Shown: positions 53,917 through 62,495, counted from the first letter of the stretch. The stretch is DNA of 64,000 bases from Streptomyces halobius (GCF_023277745.1 NZ_CP086322.1:1550001-1614000); one strand, 5' to 3'. Numbers and translations: made by a program. The notes: a model not told the origin generated them from the sequence alone.

Positions 53917-55221
53917 GTGCATCGCTATTTCACCGACCAGCGACATGAAACACTCCGGCATCGGGTCCGGGACTTCGCCGAACGCGAGGTCCGCCCCCGG
54001 GTCCCGGAGATGGAGACGAGCCGTTCCGTCTGCCATGACCTTTCGCGGCTGATCGCCCGTCAGGGATGGATCGGCGCGACCGTGCACCGCGCCTATGGCG
54101 GCATGGGTGCCGGCCATGTCGCCAAGACCCTGATCATCGAGGAGCTCTCGCGGGTGAGCGCCGCGATGGGCGCGATGGTGCAGGCATCACAGCTGGGCGT
54201 CGCGAAGATCGTCCACTTCGGGAACGAGGAGCAGAAGAAGACCTGGCTGCCGGCCATCGCCTCCGGCGACTGCCTGCCCACCATAGCCGTCACCGAACCA
54301 CGGTCCGGCGGCCATGTGCTGGGCATGGAGAGCACCGCGGTCCGCGACGGCGACGACTACCTCCTCAACGGCCGCAAGATCTTCGTCGGCAACAGTCATG
54401 TCGGTGATCTGCACGGTGTGGTCGTCCGCACCGGCGAGGGCTCCAAGGGACTGTCGGCGTTCCTCGTGGAGTCCGGCAGCCCCGGCTTCCGCGTCGGCGA
54501 ACAGAAGCCCGCCATGGGGCTGCACGGCTTCAGCTTCGGCGAGCTCTTCTTCGACGACTGCCGGGTCCCGGCGGCGAATCTGCTCGGCCGCGAGGGTGAC
54601 GGGCTGTCCGTGGCGTACTCCTCCAGCGTGCTGTACGGACGGCCCAATCTGACGGCTGTCTCGCTGGGCATCCATCAGGCCGTGCTGGACGAGACCACGA
54701 GGTTCTGTGCCGAGCGGCAGCGCTACGGCAGACCGCTGGCCGACCTGAGCAACATCAAGCTCAAGCTCGGGCGCATCCAGTCACGTCTGCTGCTCGCCCG
54801 GTTGTCCGCGTACCACGCGGTGCATCTGCTGGACCAGGGCCTGCCGTGCGACGCGGAACTGATGAACGCCAAGCTGGTCAATGTGGAGTCGGCGCTGGAG
54901 TCGGCGCAGGATGCGATGGACATACACGCCGCATGCGGGCTGTTCACGGACCGGCCGGTGGAACGCTTCCTCCGGGACGCGCACCATATCTTCGCCCCGG
55001 CCGGCACCTCCGACATCCAGTTGCTGCGCCTGGGCGAGCTGGCCCTGGGCCAGGCGAAGGGCGAGTGGTCCAGCCGGCTCGCGGAGCTGCTGCGGCTGGA
55101 GCCGTGCGAACGGCCCGAGGAGGACGACGTGGGCACCCCGGAGGAGGCGGGCGTCGCCGTGCCGGACCGGCGCACCGGCCCCTCCGCGGGGCGGCGCTCC
55201 TGGTTCGCGCCCTTCAGGTGA
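53917..55221 (+). CDS. Acyl-CoA dehydrogenase family protein
   Basis: 434 residues of the medium-chain-type dehydrogenase fold. N-terminal helices (RVRDFAEREVRPRVPEMETS) and the FAD/substrate strand domain (PTIAVTEPRSGGHVLGMEST, LLNGRKIFVGNSHVGDLHGV) come first. A C-terminal helical domain follows (FCAERQRYGRPLADLSNIKL, AMDIHAACGLFTDRPVERFL, RDAHHIFAPAGTSDIQLLRL). GTG at 53917 was selected because GGAGGAGGG precedes it by six bases. TEPRSGGHV replaces the common TEPxAGSD, so substrate or activity may differ; related enzymes work on carrier-bound acids in secondary metabolism. No partner genes are adjacent on this strand. Confidence 0.88.
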   Translation: MHRYFTDQRHETLRHRVRDFAEREVRPRVPEMETSRSVCHDLSRLIARQGWIGATVHRAYGGMGAGHVAKTLIIEELSRVSAAMGAMVQASQLGVAKIVHFGNEEQKKTWLPAIASGDCLPTIAVTEPRSGGHVLGMESTAVRDGDDYLLNGRKIFVGNSHVGDLHGVVVRTGEGSKGLSAFLVESGSPGFRVGEQKPAMGLHGFSFGELFFDDCRVPAANLLGREGDGLSVAYSSSVLYGRPNLTAVSLGIHQAVLDETTRFCAERQRYGRPLADLSNIKLKLGRIQSRLLLARLSAYHAVHLLDQGLPCDAELMNAKLVNVESALESAQDAMDIHAACGLFTDRPVERFLRDAHHIFAPAGTSDIQLLRLGELALGQAKGEWSSRLAELLRLEPCERPEEDDVGTPEEAGVAVPDRRTGPSAGRRSWFAPFR

Positions 55222-55260
55222 GCGACGGATCAGGACCTTCAGGTGAGCGACGGATCAGGG
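55211..55260. repeat. 25-bp tandem duplication over a stop codon
   Basis: Two adjacent copies (55211-55235, 55236-55260), 24 of 25 identical, starting CCTTCAGGTGAGCGACGG. The first copy contains the stop codon of the acyl-CoA dehydrogenase gene, so the duplicated copy lies just beyond it. Confidence 0.85.
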
Positions 55261-55264
55261 CGCA

Positions 55265-55906
55265 TCAGACGCCGGATGCTTCAGATCCGGTTGCATCGGA
55301 TCCGGATTCACCGTTCTGCCGCATCTCCATCCGGTGGATCCGCTCGACGAGTTCGGCGGCCTTCCCCTTGATCACCGCCAGCCCCTCCCGCCCCCAGGGA
55401 CGCGGTTCGAGGTCCACGACACAGATCGTGCCCAGCGCCATGCCCGTACGGTCGATCAGCGGCGCGCCGAGGTAGGAGCGGATGCCGATCTCGTCGACGA
55501 CGGGGTTGCCCGCGAACCGGGGGTAGTCGCAGACGTCCTCCAGGACCAGGGCCTTGCGGCGGACCACGACATGGGGACAGTAGCCGTGATCGCGGGCCAT
55601 CACCCGCCCCGGCTGAGCGCTGGGAGGCGCCGGCCCCAGCTCGACGGCCCGGTCCTGGGCGGGCGCGTAGAGCCCGGCGAAGTACTGTCGGTGCTCGTCG
55701 ATGAAGTTGACCATCGCGTAGGGCGCCCGGGTCGTCCGCGCCAGTTCACGCGCGAACGCGTCGAACGCGGGCAGCGGGGAGTCACCGATACCCAGGGCGC
55801 GCAGCCGGGCGACGCGCGCCGGGGCCTCGTCGTCCTGGGGTGTGAGCAGCAGATGGCGCGTCGGGTCGTAGGACGTGTACGGGAGGCGGGAGACGGGGTG
55901 GTTCAT
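55265..55906 (-). CDS. GAF-domain protein at the end of the conservon
   Basis: A 213-residue GAF sensor domain (about 45-190): ARTTRAPYAMVNFIDEHRQY, GYCPHVVVRRKALVLEDVCD, YPRFAGNPVVDEIGIRSYLG, APLIDRTGMALGTICVVD. This is the pattern of GAF proteins that bind a small ligand or cofactor in signalling. The ATG at 55906 overlaps the cvnD stop by four bases (ATGA), so it is the fifth gene of the conservon operon. Several Streptomyces conservons carry an extra gene (P450 or other) after cvnD; here it is a GAF protein. A ligand-sensing input to the CvnA-D complex is plausible (inference). Confidence 0.87.
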   Translation of the reverse strand: MNHPVSRLPYTSYDPTRHLLLTPQDDEAPARVARLRALGIGDSPLPAFDAFARELARTTRAPYAMVNFIDEHRQYFAGLYAPAQDRAVELGPAPPSAQPGRVMARDHGYCPHVVVRRKALVLEDVCDYPRFAGNPVVDEIGIRSYLGAPLIDRTGMALGTICVVDLEPRPWGREGLAVIKGKAAELVERIHRMEMRQNGESGSDATGSEASGV

Positions 55907-56523
55907 GGCAGCTCCGGGGACGCGGCGAGGGCGGGGGTGAGCAGATGCCGGACGAGGGACACCAGGGTGTGGGTGGCCGAGCTGCACTGGCGGGCGTCGC
56001 AGAGCACGACCGGGATCTCCGGTTCGAGGTCTATGGCGACGCGGACCTCGTCCGGTTCGTAGTGGTAGGAGCCGTCGAACTCGTTGACGGCGACGATGAA
56101 CTGGATACCGCGCCGTTCGAAGAAGTCGACGGCGGCGAAGCACTGGTCCAGGCGGCGGGTGTCGGCGAGGATGACCGCGCCGAGCGCGCCGTGGGACAAC
56201 TCGTCCCACATGAACCAGAAGCGTTCCTGGCCCGGTGTCCCGAAGAGGTAGAGGACGTGGTCGGGGCTGAGGGTGATTCGCCCGAAGTCCATGGCGACGG
56301 TGGTGGTGTTCTTGTCCTCGACGCCCGCCAGATCGTCGGTGCCGATGCTGATCTGGGTGAGGAGCTCCTCCGTGCTGAGCGGTTCGATCTCGCTGACCGC
56401 TCCGACGAAGGTCGTCTTGCCGACCCCGAAGCCGCCCGCGACCAGGATCTTGAGCGCGGTCGGGAAGAGGTCGGGCGAGGGATCTCCAGGGGCCTGGGGG
56501 TCACAGTCGTTTGCGAAGTCCAT
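55903..56523 (-). CDS. cvnD: Conservon GTP-binding protein CvnD
   Basis: A 206-residue small GTPase-like protein of the conservon family. P-loop GGFGVGKTTF (about 30-39), switch/DxxG region LFGTPGQERFWFMWDEL (about 92-108) and NEFDG (about 143) for guanine recognition. Conservon proteins form a membrane-associated complex compared to a eukaryotic G-protein-coupled receptor system. ATG at 56523 overlaps the cvnC end by 23 bases and its stop overlaps the GAF gene. Confidence 0.93.
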   Translation of the reverse strand: MDFANDCDPQAPGDPSPDLFPTALKILVAGGFGVGKTTFVGAVSEIEPLSTEELLTQISIGTDDLAGVEDKNTTTVAMDFGRITLSPDHVLYLFGTPGQERFWFMWDELSHGALGAVILADTRRLDQCFAAVDFFERRGIQFIVAVNEFDGSYHYEPDEVRVAIDLEPEIPVVLCDARQCSSATHTLVSLVRHLLTPALAASPELP

Positions 56524-56905
56524 TCAACACCGCCTCAAGGAGGGCTCGGTCGGTACGGGACGCGGGCCCTGCCGCAACGGCCGCGGGGGCGCGCGCGGTG
56601 AGCGCGCCCCAGTCGACGAGGTCGGCGAGGAGCACCTTGGTGACCGCGGCGGGCAGCCGTATGTGGGCGGCGATCTCGGCCACCGAGACCGGCTTCCCGC
56701 ACAGTGCCAATACCTGGGCGTAGTCCGGGCCTTGGCAGGAGGCCGGCCGCCGTCCGGTGGCCATCACCATGGTCATCAGGTCGAAGTGCGCCGTGGGGCG
56801 GGTCCGTCCGTTGCTGATGGTGTACGGCCGGACGAGCCGGCCGGCCTGGTCGTCGTACCACGGTGCGTCCTGGCCGCTGTGCCGCTGTCGGCGACTCAGG
56901 GTCAT
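56501..56905 (-). CDS. cvnC: Conservon DUF742 protein CvnC
   Basis: A 134-residue DUF742 protein: AGRLVRPYTISNGRTRP (about 22-38), then a winged-helix-like segment (LCGKPVSVAEIAAHIRLPAA, VTKVLLADLVDWGALTAR). ATG at 56905 lies two bases after the cvnB stop. In characterised conservons CvnC binds CvnB and CvnD within the complex. Confidence 0.92.
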   Translation of the reverse strand: MTLSRRQRHSGQDAPWYDDQAGRLVRPYTISNGRTRPTAHFDLMTMVMATGRRPASCQGPDYAQVLALCGKPVSVAEIAAHIRLPAAVTKVLLADLVDWGALTARAPAAVAAGPASRTDRALLEAVLNGLRKRL

Positions 56906-56907
56906 GC

Positions 56908-57357
56908 TCAATGACCGCCCGCCGGTGCCTGCTGGCGTGCGGGGGTGGACAGATACGGCCGGACGCTCTTGACGAGCATGCCCATCTCGTAGGCGAGCAC
57001 CGCCACATCGGCGTCGCGCCCGGCCAGGACGGCCAGGCACGCGCCGGAGCCGGCGGCGGAGACGAACAGGAACTGGGACTCCAGCTCGACGACGACCTGG
57101 AGGACCTTTTCGCCGTCCCCGAAGCGCGCGCTGGTGCTGCGGGCGAGCGAGTAGAGACCGGAGGACAGGGCGGCCATGTGGTCGGCGCTGTCCGGGTCGA
57201 AGCCGTCGGCGGCCTTCACGAGGCCGTCGGACGACAGTAGGAGCGCGCTGCGGGCATGCGGTACGCGCTTGACGAGTCCGGTCAGCAGCCAGGACAGGTC
57301 GGTGTGCTGACCTCGCTGGGCCGTCGCATGCGGCTGTGCGTGCACATCACTCACCAT
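56908..57357 (-). CDS. cvnB: Conservon roadblock/LC7 protein CvnB
   Basis: A 149-residue Roadblock/LC7 domain protein: DLSWLLTGLVKRVPHARSAL, LLSSDGLVKAADGFD, SGLYSLARSTSARFGDG, LAVLAGRDADVAVLAYEMGM. Roadblock proteins act as scaffolds or GTPase activators; here for CvnD. ATG at 57357 overlaps the cvnA end by 11 bases; the frame is open upstream inside cvnA but reads as shadow. Confidence 0.93.
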   Translation of the reverse strand: MVSDVHAQPHATAQRGQHTDLSWLLTGLVKRVPHARSALLLSSDGLVKAADGFDPDSADHMAALSSGLYSLARSTSARFGDGEKVLQVVVELESQFLFVSAAGSGACLAVLAGRDADVAVLAYEMGMLVKSVRPYLSTPARQQAPAGGH

Positions 57358-59308
57358 GGTGGAGGTCGTCTCCTCGGGGACGGGGCGTGGGGGTGTCGTG
57401 GTCTCGGTCGTAGAGCGGGTCATTGCCGTCGGCACTGCTCCGGTCGCCGCCCCGGCCCGCGGTGCTGCCATGGCCGCCGGCGGTGTTCCGGGAGTGGGCG
57501 CCGGCCGCGTAGCTCTCGTCGGCGAGGCTGAAGCCGCGCCGGAACGCGGCCATCAGACCGGGGTCCGGCTCGGGCTCCGGGGCCGTACCGCGGGTGGCGG
57601 ACGGCAGGATCGGGTCGCCGCGCAGCTCGGGGACGAGATGCTGCTGTTTGCGTCGGCGGGGCAGCCGGGGCCGGGCGCTGTTGTCCAGCGGGGCGGGCGG
57701 CGGGGGCGGCAGCACGACCGGGCCGGGGTCGGCAGGATGGTCGTCGGAGGCGGTCATGGCGCCACGGGCATGGACCGCTGGGCCGTTGGTGGTGCCGGAG
57801 CCGGGAACGCGGTCGGTGTGGGCGGTGACCGCCCGGTTGTCGTGGCCCTGCTGCTGCGCTTCGAGAGCGTGGTCGGAGCCGGTACCGGCGGGCGCGTGCG
57901 GGCTTGGGTCGTCCGGCTCGTGACGGAGCTCGTGGCAAAGGTCCTGCCAGTCGTCATAGCCGTCCTGGTGGTCGCGTGCCGGGTCGCTGTCCGGGGACCC
58001 GGTACGGGCGCCGGCCGCCTGCCCGCAGTCCTCGCCGAGCAGGCCCTGCGGCAGCACCAGCACGGCCTGCACACCGCCGTAGATATTGCTCTGCAGCCGC
58101 ACCACGATGCCGTGCCTGCGGGCCAGCGAGGAGACCACGAAGAGACCGATCCGTCCGTCGCTCAACAGCTCGGCGACATCGATGTGTTCGGGATCGGCCA
58201 GCAGTTCGTTCATCCGGGACTGCTCCTCCACCGACATGCCCAGGCCACGGTCCTCGACCTCGACCGCGAGCCCGGCCGTGACCAGCTGGGCGCGCAGCAG
58301 GACATGTGTCTGCGGGGCGGAGTAGATCGAGGCGTTCTCGACGAGTTCGGCGAGCAGGTGAATGACGTCGGCGACGGCGTGGCCGCGCAGGGTGCCCTCG
58401 ATCGGCGGAACGAGCTTGACCCTCGGGTACTGCTCGACCTCGGCGATGGCGGAGCGCAGCACCTCGGTCATGCTGACCGGGCGGCTCCACTGGCGGCGTG
58501 AGACGGCGCCGCCGAGGACGGCGAGGTTCTCGGCGTGCCGGCGGATACGGGTGGCCAGGTGATCGATGTGGAAGAGGCCCTTGAGCAGATCCGGGTCCTC
58601 GACCTGGTTCTCCAGCTCGTCCAGCAGCTCGATCTCACGGTGCACCAGGGACTGCAGCCGCCGGGCGAGGTTCACGAAGACCTCGACCTTCTGCTCACTG
58701 CCGGTGGCGTCGCCGCGCGCGATGGCGACCGCGTCGATGACCACGCTCTCGGCGGCCCGGCCCGCGGCGGCCACTTCGTGGGCGAGCAGATCGAGGGTGT
58801 CGCCGGTGGGCACCAGCTCCGGGTCGGGCTCGCGGTGCGGCGTCCAATCGCCCTGTCGTACGCGGTCCAGCAGGTCGTAGAGGTCGGACTCGCTGCGGGC
58901 GCAGACCTGGCGCAGGCGGGCGTAGCGGTCGCCGGTGGCGCGGGCCTCGGAGTTGGCGGCCGCGCCCGCGGTGAGCACGATGACGCAGATCAGCGTCAGT
59001 CCGCCGGCGAGCACCGCCCATTCGCGGCTGCCGAGCTGGGCGCCGCCGGACTGCACGACGAAGGCGGCGACGGCGGCGCATGTGACGGCGACGAGCAGGC
59101 AGGGGACAGCGGTGAGCCGGACCAGCCGGGACCGTATCGCCGCGTCGGCGGCCGACTCGGGGAACGAGGCCCGGCCGTGCCGTCCGCCCTCCTGCTCCCG
59201 CTCCCTCGTGGCGGAAGGTATGGGGGCAGTCCCCGGGGAACCCTGAGCCCCTGGGGACTTCTGAGCCTCCTGGGACGACTGCGTCCCCAGAGGGAAAGCG
59301 GTAGGCAT
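57347..59308 (-). CDS. cvnA: Conservon sensor kinase-like protein CvnA
   Basis: 653 residues. A cytoplasmic N-terminus is followed by two transmembrane helices (LTAVPCLLVAVTCAAVAAFV and WAVLAGGLTLICVIVLTAGA) with a very short external loop. A helical region comes next (KVEVFVNLARRLQSLVHREI), then an HATPase domain (LLAELVENASIYSAPQTHVL N-box, VEVEDRGLGMSVEEQ G1 box, GRIGLFVVSSLARRHGIVV). A disordered C-terminal tail of about 230 residues is rich in Pro, Asp and Gly (VVLPPPPPAPL). It lacks a clear phospho-acceptor His box, as in other CvnA proteins. GGAGG lies six bases upstream of the ATG. First gene of the five-gene conservon operon. Confidence 0.92.
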   Translation of the reverse strand: MPTAFPLGTQSSQEAQKSPGAQGSPGTAPIPSATREREQEGGRHGRASFPESAADAAIRSRLVRLTAVPCLLVAVTCAAVAAFVVQSGGAQLGSREWAVLAGGLTLICVIVLTAGAAANSEARATGDRYARLRQVCARSESDLYDLLDRVRQGDWTPHREPDPELVPTGDTLDLLAHEVAAAGRAAESVVIDAVAIARGDATGSEQKVEVFVNLARRLQSLVHREIELLDELENQVEDPDLLKGLFHIDHLATRIRRHAENLAVLGGAVSRRQWSRPVSMTEVLRSAIAEVEQYPRVKLVPPIEGTLRGHAVADVIHLLAELVENASIYSAPQTHVLLRAQLVTAGLAVEVEDRGLGMSVEEQSRMNELLADPEHIDVAELLSDGRIGLFVVSSLARRHGIVVRLQSNIYGGVQAVLVLPQGLLGEDCGQAAGARTGSPDSDPARDHQDGYDDWQDLCHELRHEPDDPSPHAPAGTGSDHALEAQQQGHDNRAVTAHTDRVPGSGTTNGPAVHARGAMTASDDHPADPGPVVLPPPPPAPLDNSARPRLPRRRKQQHLVPELRGDPILPSATRGTAPEPEPDPGLMAAFRRGFSLADESYAAGAHSRNTAGGHGSTAGRGGDRSSADGNDPLYDRDHDTPTPRPRGDDLHHGE

Positions 59309-59463
59309 CTGCGCCCTCCGGATCGGCCGTTGGCAGTTCGCGGAGCACGCACGCTAGTTGTTGCCGGGGTGGGGTTCCGACCGACTTCGGGGTTTCGCTA
59401 CCCCGCGCCACCTCCGTAGGTGGGCGGCGTGGCACTGTCGTGCGAAACAATCCGAACTGCCAT

Positions 59464-59823
59464 TCAGGCAGAGGGAGTTGGCGCCTCCGACGGGTTGTCT
59501 TCCGTCGTGCCCGACGGCGCGACGCGCGCCCCCGGCCAACTCGGCCAGCCCTGAACGGGAGGCACGGCCACCGCCCGCCACCACGGATCCACGACCGGCT
59601 CACCGGCGGGCTCGAACGGCCGGCCCGGGGGTGGTGTGGCCACCTTCGCGCCCCAGCGGTGCGCCGCCGCGACCGTGCGTTCCACGGGCTCGGACCACGG
59701 ATGCGGCGCCAGGTTGAACGTGCCCCATTGGATCGGCAGCAAAACGCCGGCGGGACTGCCGCCGGAGAGATCGGCGTGGGCGCGCAGTCCCTCCTCGGGG
59801 GTCATATGGATGTCCGGCCATAT
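59464..59823 (-). pseudogene. MBL-fold hydrolase, C-terminal fragment at island edge
   Basis: Only the last ~120 residues of an UlaG/NAPE-PLD-like metallo-beta-lactamase-fold protein remain: WPDIHMTPEEGLRAHADL, PAGVLLPIQWGTFNLAPHPW and RWGAKVATPPPGRPFEP. The family similarity stops abruptly near 59820; upstream sequence is unrelated and AT-richer. All N-terminal metal-binding motifs (HxHxDH) are absent. The break coincides with the change in base composition and the recombinase remnant on its other side. That suggests an element integrated into, or deleted through, this gene. Confidence 0.75.
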
Positions 59824-59950
59824 CCATACCAAGTAGACGCCGACAAGGCTGTCACATGTGTGGGCATGGCCGGGCGTCCACGTCAACGCAGGTTCACCCA
59901 GGTGTCACGGATGTGGGTTTTAACGCCTACGTCACAAGTGACACCAAAAG

Positions 59951-60196
59951 TTGGGATTGGCCTTGCTTGACTCACAGTGGTCCGACGCCGAGCTGCGGGA
60001 GCTGGAAGAGCTGCGGCAGCGGGAATCACCCCTCCCTGCGGATGCTCCACGAGCCCTCCGCTCCATCCGCCTTTCGGTCCTCACCGACGAGACAACCTCC
60101 CCCGTCCGCCAGGAGTTGGACCTTCGCCGCTTCGCCCTCATGCGAGGCTGCCGCGTTGTCGGCGTTGCCCGAGAAGGGGCTTTCACGTGCCGCTAG
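59951..60196 (+). pseudogene. Serine recombinase, N-terminal fragment
   Basis: 81 residues matching the start of large serine recombinases: a helical leader (DAELRELEELRQRESPLPAD) followed by IRLSVLTDETTSPVRQELDL with the catalytic-type Ser of RLS, and RRFALMRGCRVVGVARE. The similarity ends there; a full protein would have 400-600 residues. The start is uncertain (TTG at 59951 or 59963). It lies about 130 bp from the broken MBL gene, the expected position of an integrase at an attachment site. Confidence 0.7.
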
Positions 60197-60817
60197 TCAC
60201 ATTTCTGCGCGACTTGCCACACAGCCCGTACTCACTACGACACGTTTCGTGGTCAATATTCCCGAGCGTTTTGCGGACTCTTTCCTGATGGGGATGGCGA
60301 GCCTCAGTCAGGCGTTATGGATTCGTGATCAGTGCATGGCCAATGCCTGGGCGATGCATGGCCGACCAAGAGCCGCACAGCTCCGGCACCCCAGACAGTT
60401 CATTCACTCGGCAACGGAGAGGCGGTGTCTCCAGACGTTGAGCATGGCCCTACACATGCCCGTGACCGGTGCGATATTCCGCCCGAATCTTGTGCCGTTG
60501 TGCGTGGTGGCGTGCGTGAATGAACTAATAGAAATGCGCACACATGACGGGGGTAATGGGATTCAATAACTCAACAGGACCCACCGGGGGTGCCTTCCTC
60601 GGACCATGTACGGGTATCAAATTTTCGAGGTGCTGGGCCGGGTACTGTGACTCACTTGAGGGGCCCCCTTAGTCCCAATGAACCACGTCAACAACGGGCT
60701 CCTGCCCATATGGGCCAATGCGTCGGGGCGCTGAAGTGTCGCGTTGCCGGCCCCTGCGCACCCTGGGAGCGAGGGGCTTCCACAGTCCCAGGCTGGACAG
60801 CGAGCTAGGAGGTTGGC
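60197..60817. other. Intergenic stretch in the island
   Basis: 620 bp with no convincing gene; open frames on both strands have neither coding bias nor recognisable motifs. AT-rich patches occur at about 60225-60330 and 60515-60570. One copy of a 15-base motif shared with two other island sites lies at 60517-60531. Confidence 0.5.
60517..60531 (+). repeat. Recurrent 15-base motif, copy 1
   Basis: TGAATGAACTAATAG. Related copies are TGAATGAATCATTAG at 61089 and TGAATGAATCAATAG at 63889, all in the same orientation and all outside genes. Role unknown. Confidence 0.45.
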
Positions 60818-61021
60818 ATGACGGGTCCGTGGCTCAACGCGGAGGATGTAGGGCAAGCGATTGACCGCATGAGAGGCGAAGCAAGCAAAGCCGCGAAAGG
60901 CGACATCACGGGTTTCATGAAAGAGTCAGTTGACCCTAACGTGCTTGGTCAAGCAGCGATGGCAAGGGAACTGGCCGATCAGTTGAATCGAATGCTCAAC
61001 GAGAAAGAGAAGAGGCAGTAA
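60818..61021 (+). CDS. Small helical hypothetical protein
   Basis: 67 residues, charged and mostly helical (NAEDVGQAIDRMRGEASKAA, AAMARELADQLNRMLNEKEK). The ATG at 60818 has a strong AGGAGG six bases upstream, and a hairpin follows its stop, so it is probably expressed. Codon use is less GC-biased than the chromosome on the left. No family recognised; it could be a small DNA-associated or toxin-antitoxin-type protein, without direct evidence. Confidence 0.65.
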   Translation: MTGPWLNAEDVGQAIDRMRGEASKAAKGDITGFMKESVDPNVLGQAAMARELADQLNRMLNEKEKRQ

Positions 61022-61028
61022 CCAACGG

Positions 61029-61048
61029 GCCCACGCTAAACGTGGGGC
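61029..61048 (+). terminator. Small hairpin after the 67-residue gene
   Basis: GCCCACG, CTAAA loop, CGTGGGGC: a 6-7 bp GC-rich stem starting eight bases after the stop codon. Confidence 0.5.
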
Positions 61049-61088
61049 TCGCGTCAAGGACCCTTGCGGGTTTCCGTGCTCCTTCTCG

Positions 61089-61103
61089 TGAATGAATCAT
61101 TAG
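61089..61103 (+). repeat. Recurrent 15-base motif, copy 2
   Basis: TGAATGAATCATTAG, within the gap between the 67-residue gene and the cold-shock gene. The first 11 bases are identical to those of copy 3 at 63889. Confidence 0.45.
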
Positions 61104-61292
61104 CGTGAGCTGCGCCACTATTCTGTGGATCGGTGTCGCCAGTTGCCTCCGATCACATCTACATAACCTGTGCGGGGGTCTCTACACCCCCTCATCAACA
61201 GCAGAGTGTCCCGACTCTCAATGAGAGAGCGGGGCACTTCTAGAGATCGTGACTGCAGGATATCTAAGGGGTGGTCATCACAGCGGCCTTAC

Positions 61293-61481
61293 TTACTGAG
61301 CCTGTGGGCCCTTCGTCCCTTGGCCAATCTCGAACTCGACCTTCTGGTTCGCTTCCAGGATCTGGAATCCGTTCGTCTGGATCTCGCTGTAGTGCACAAA
61401 GATGTCGGCCCCTCCGTTATCAGGGCCGATGAACCCATAGCCCTTTTCAGAGTCGTACGACTTCACAGTTCCCGTAGCCAT
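61293..61481 (-). CDS. Cold-shock domain protein
   Basis: 62 residues: a single cold-shock (OB-fold) domain with the RNA-binding motifs KGYGFIGP (RNP1) and DIFVHYSEI (RNP2). These proteins bind single-stranded RNA or DNA and melt RNA structure. It is slightly shorter than the usual 66-67 residues. GGAGG lies upstream of the ATG at 61481. It is more diverged and less GC-biased than typical Streptomyces chromosomal CspA copies, consistent with being carried by the island. Confidence 0.92.
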   Translation of the reverse strand: MATGTVKSYDSEKGYGFIGPDNGGADIFVHYSEIQTNGFQILEANQKVEFEIGQGTKGPQAQ

Positions 61482-61964
61482 CGGCCATTCCCTCCACGTG
61501 TGACGTCCGATATTTCAATCAGCCACCCATTGACCGTGTAATGCCGACAGGGCCTTTTCAGGTTTCCCGGTTGGTCATCACCGAAACGGTCCGGGTGGGT
61601 GGTTCCGCGAAGAGGCGCCACACGACGACGACTCATCACTCCTGAGGGTGGTCGAGTTATCCACATCGACTGCCGCCGGGCGGGGGCGCCGTGCAGTGGT
61701 AGAGGGCACGTATATGAGGGCTGCCGCGTTCGGGTGCCATTAACTAATGGGCCATGAACCCCAATGTGTGCACAGCACCTCCGGTGGGAGAGGGAGATAG
61801 CCTCGCTCACAGTCACAGATCACTCACCTAGCGTGTCCTGCTCACAGCCCCGGTAGCCCGTATGGAGTAACCAGATGGCGCGAGACTGCGGCCCATGCGT
61901 CTCCTGGTAAGTGGCAGTGGCAAATGCTGCCTGGTATATGCCCCACTCACGGGAGGCGAGCAGT
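61482..61964. other. Intergenic stretch between divergent island genes
   Basis: About 480 bp; should hold the cold-shock gene's promoter and long leader on the minus strand and the promoter of the hypothetical gene at 61965 on the plus strand. Nothing else recognised; open frames lack coding bias. Confidence 0.4.
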
Positions 61965-62375
61965 ATGGTAACCGACGTGACCGCCAAGACCATCCAAATC
62001 CCCACAGTGGGAATGAAGGTGGCTGAGTTTGACTGGACAACAGATTCAGGCAGTTACTCAGAGACAAGCATCACCAAGAAGGTCACATTCCCGGATAAAG
62101 TCCTCCTCCGAGACGATAAGCGGCAAGTCCAGACCGCGATCCAAGCCTTCGAGATTGAGGCACGGCACAACAACGGGAAGTACGAATACGCCTTCGGGGC
62201 GGCAAAGGTGGACGCTAAAGTCACAGATGTCGAGGACGGCAAGACGGTCACGGTCAAGATCACCGCGCAGCTGCGCCCGAAGAACCCGGATGCCGATGGG
62301 AGGACTTTCCAGTTTCGGGTTAAGGGTCGCGTACTCGCTACCGCTCTCCTGGACACCACGTTCACATTGCCCTGA
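61965..62375 (+). CDS. Hypothetical beta-rich island protein
   Basis: A 136-residue soluble protein with no signal peptide. Alternating hydrophobic/polar strands (KTIQIPTVGMKVAEFDWTTD, YSETSITKKVTFPDKVLL, AIQAFEIEARHNNGKYEYAF, KTVTVKITAQLRPKN, RTFQFRVKGRVLATAL) suggest a beta-sandwich or barrel. GGGAGG lies eight bases upstream of the ATG at 61965, and a strong terminator follows the stop, so expression is likely. The pattern resembles small carbohydrate- or lectin-like and H-type phage accessory proteins in general, but no family is recognised. Confidence 0.72.
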   Translation: MVTDVTAKTIQIPTVGMKVAEFDWTTDSGSYSETSITKKVTFPDKVLLRDDKRQVQTAIQAFEIEARHNNGKYEYAFGAAKVDAKVTDVEDGKTVTVKITAQLRPKNPDADGRTFQFRVKGRVLATALLDTTFTLP

Positions 62376-62440
62376 GCCTGGGCCCTGCTCTGTCGGCGTG
62401 CCCGACCACCCGCCGACACAGTTCGCACATCGCAAGCAAG

Positions 62441-62467
62441 GCCCCCTCTCCATCACGAAGAGGGGGC
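62441..62467. terminator. Bidirectional terminator between convergent genes
   Basis: A perfect 9-bp stem GCCCCCTCT / AGAGGGGGC with a 9-base loop, midway between the hypothetical gene ending at 62375 and lsr2 ending at 62496. Confidence 0.75.
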
Positions 62468-62495
62468 TTCGAGCAGTGATCCAAGGTCGAAGGTG

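Noticed and set aside
60332..60569. Coding gene in the gap right of the recombinase remnant
   Set aside because: Open frames are short with random codon composition and no start signals.
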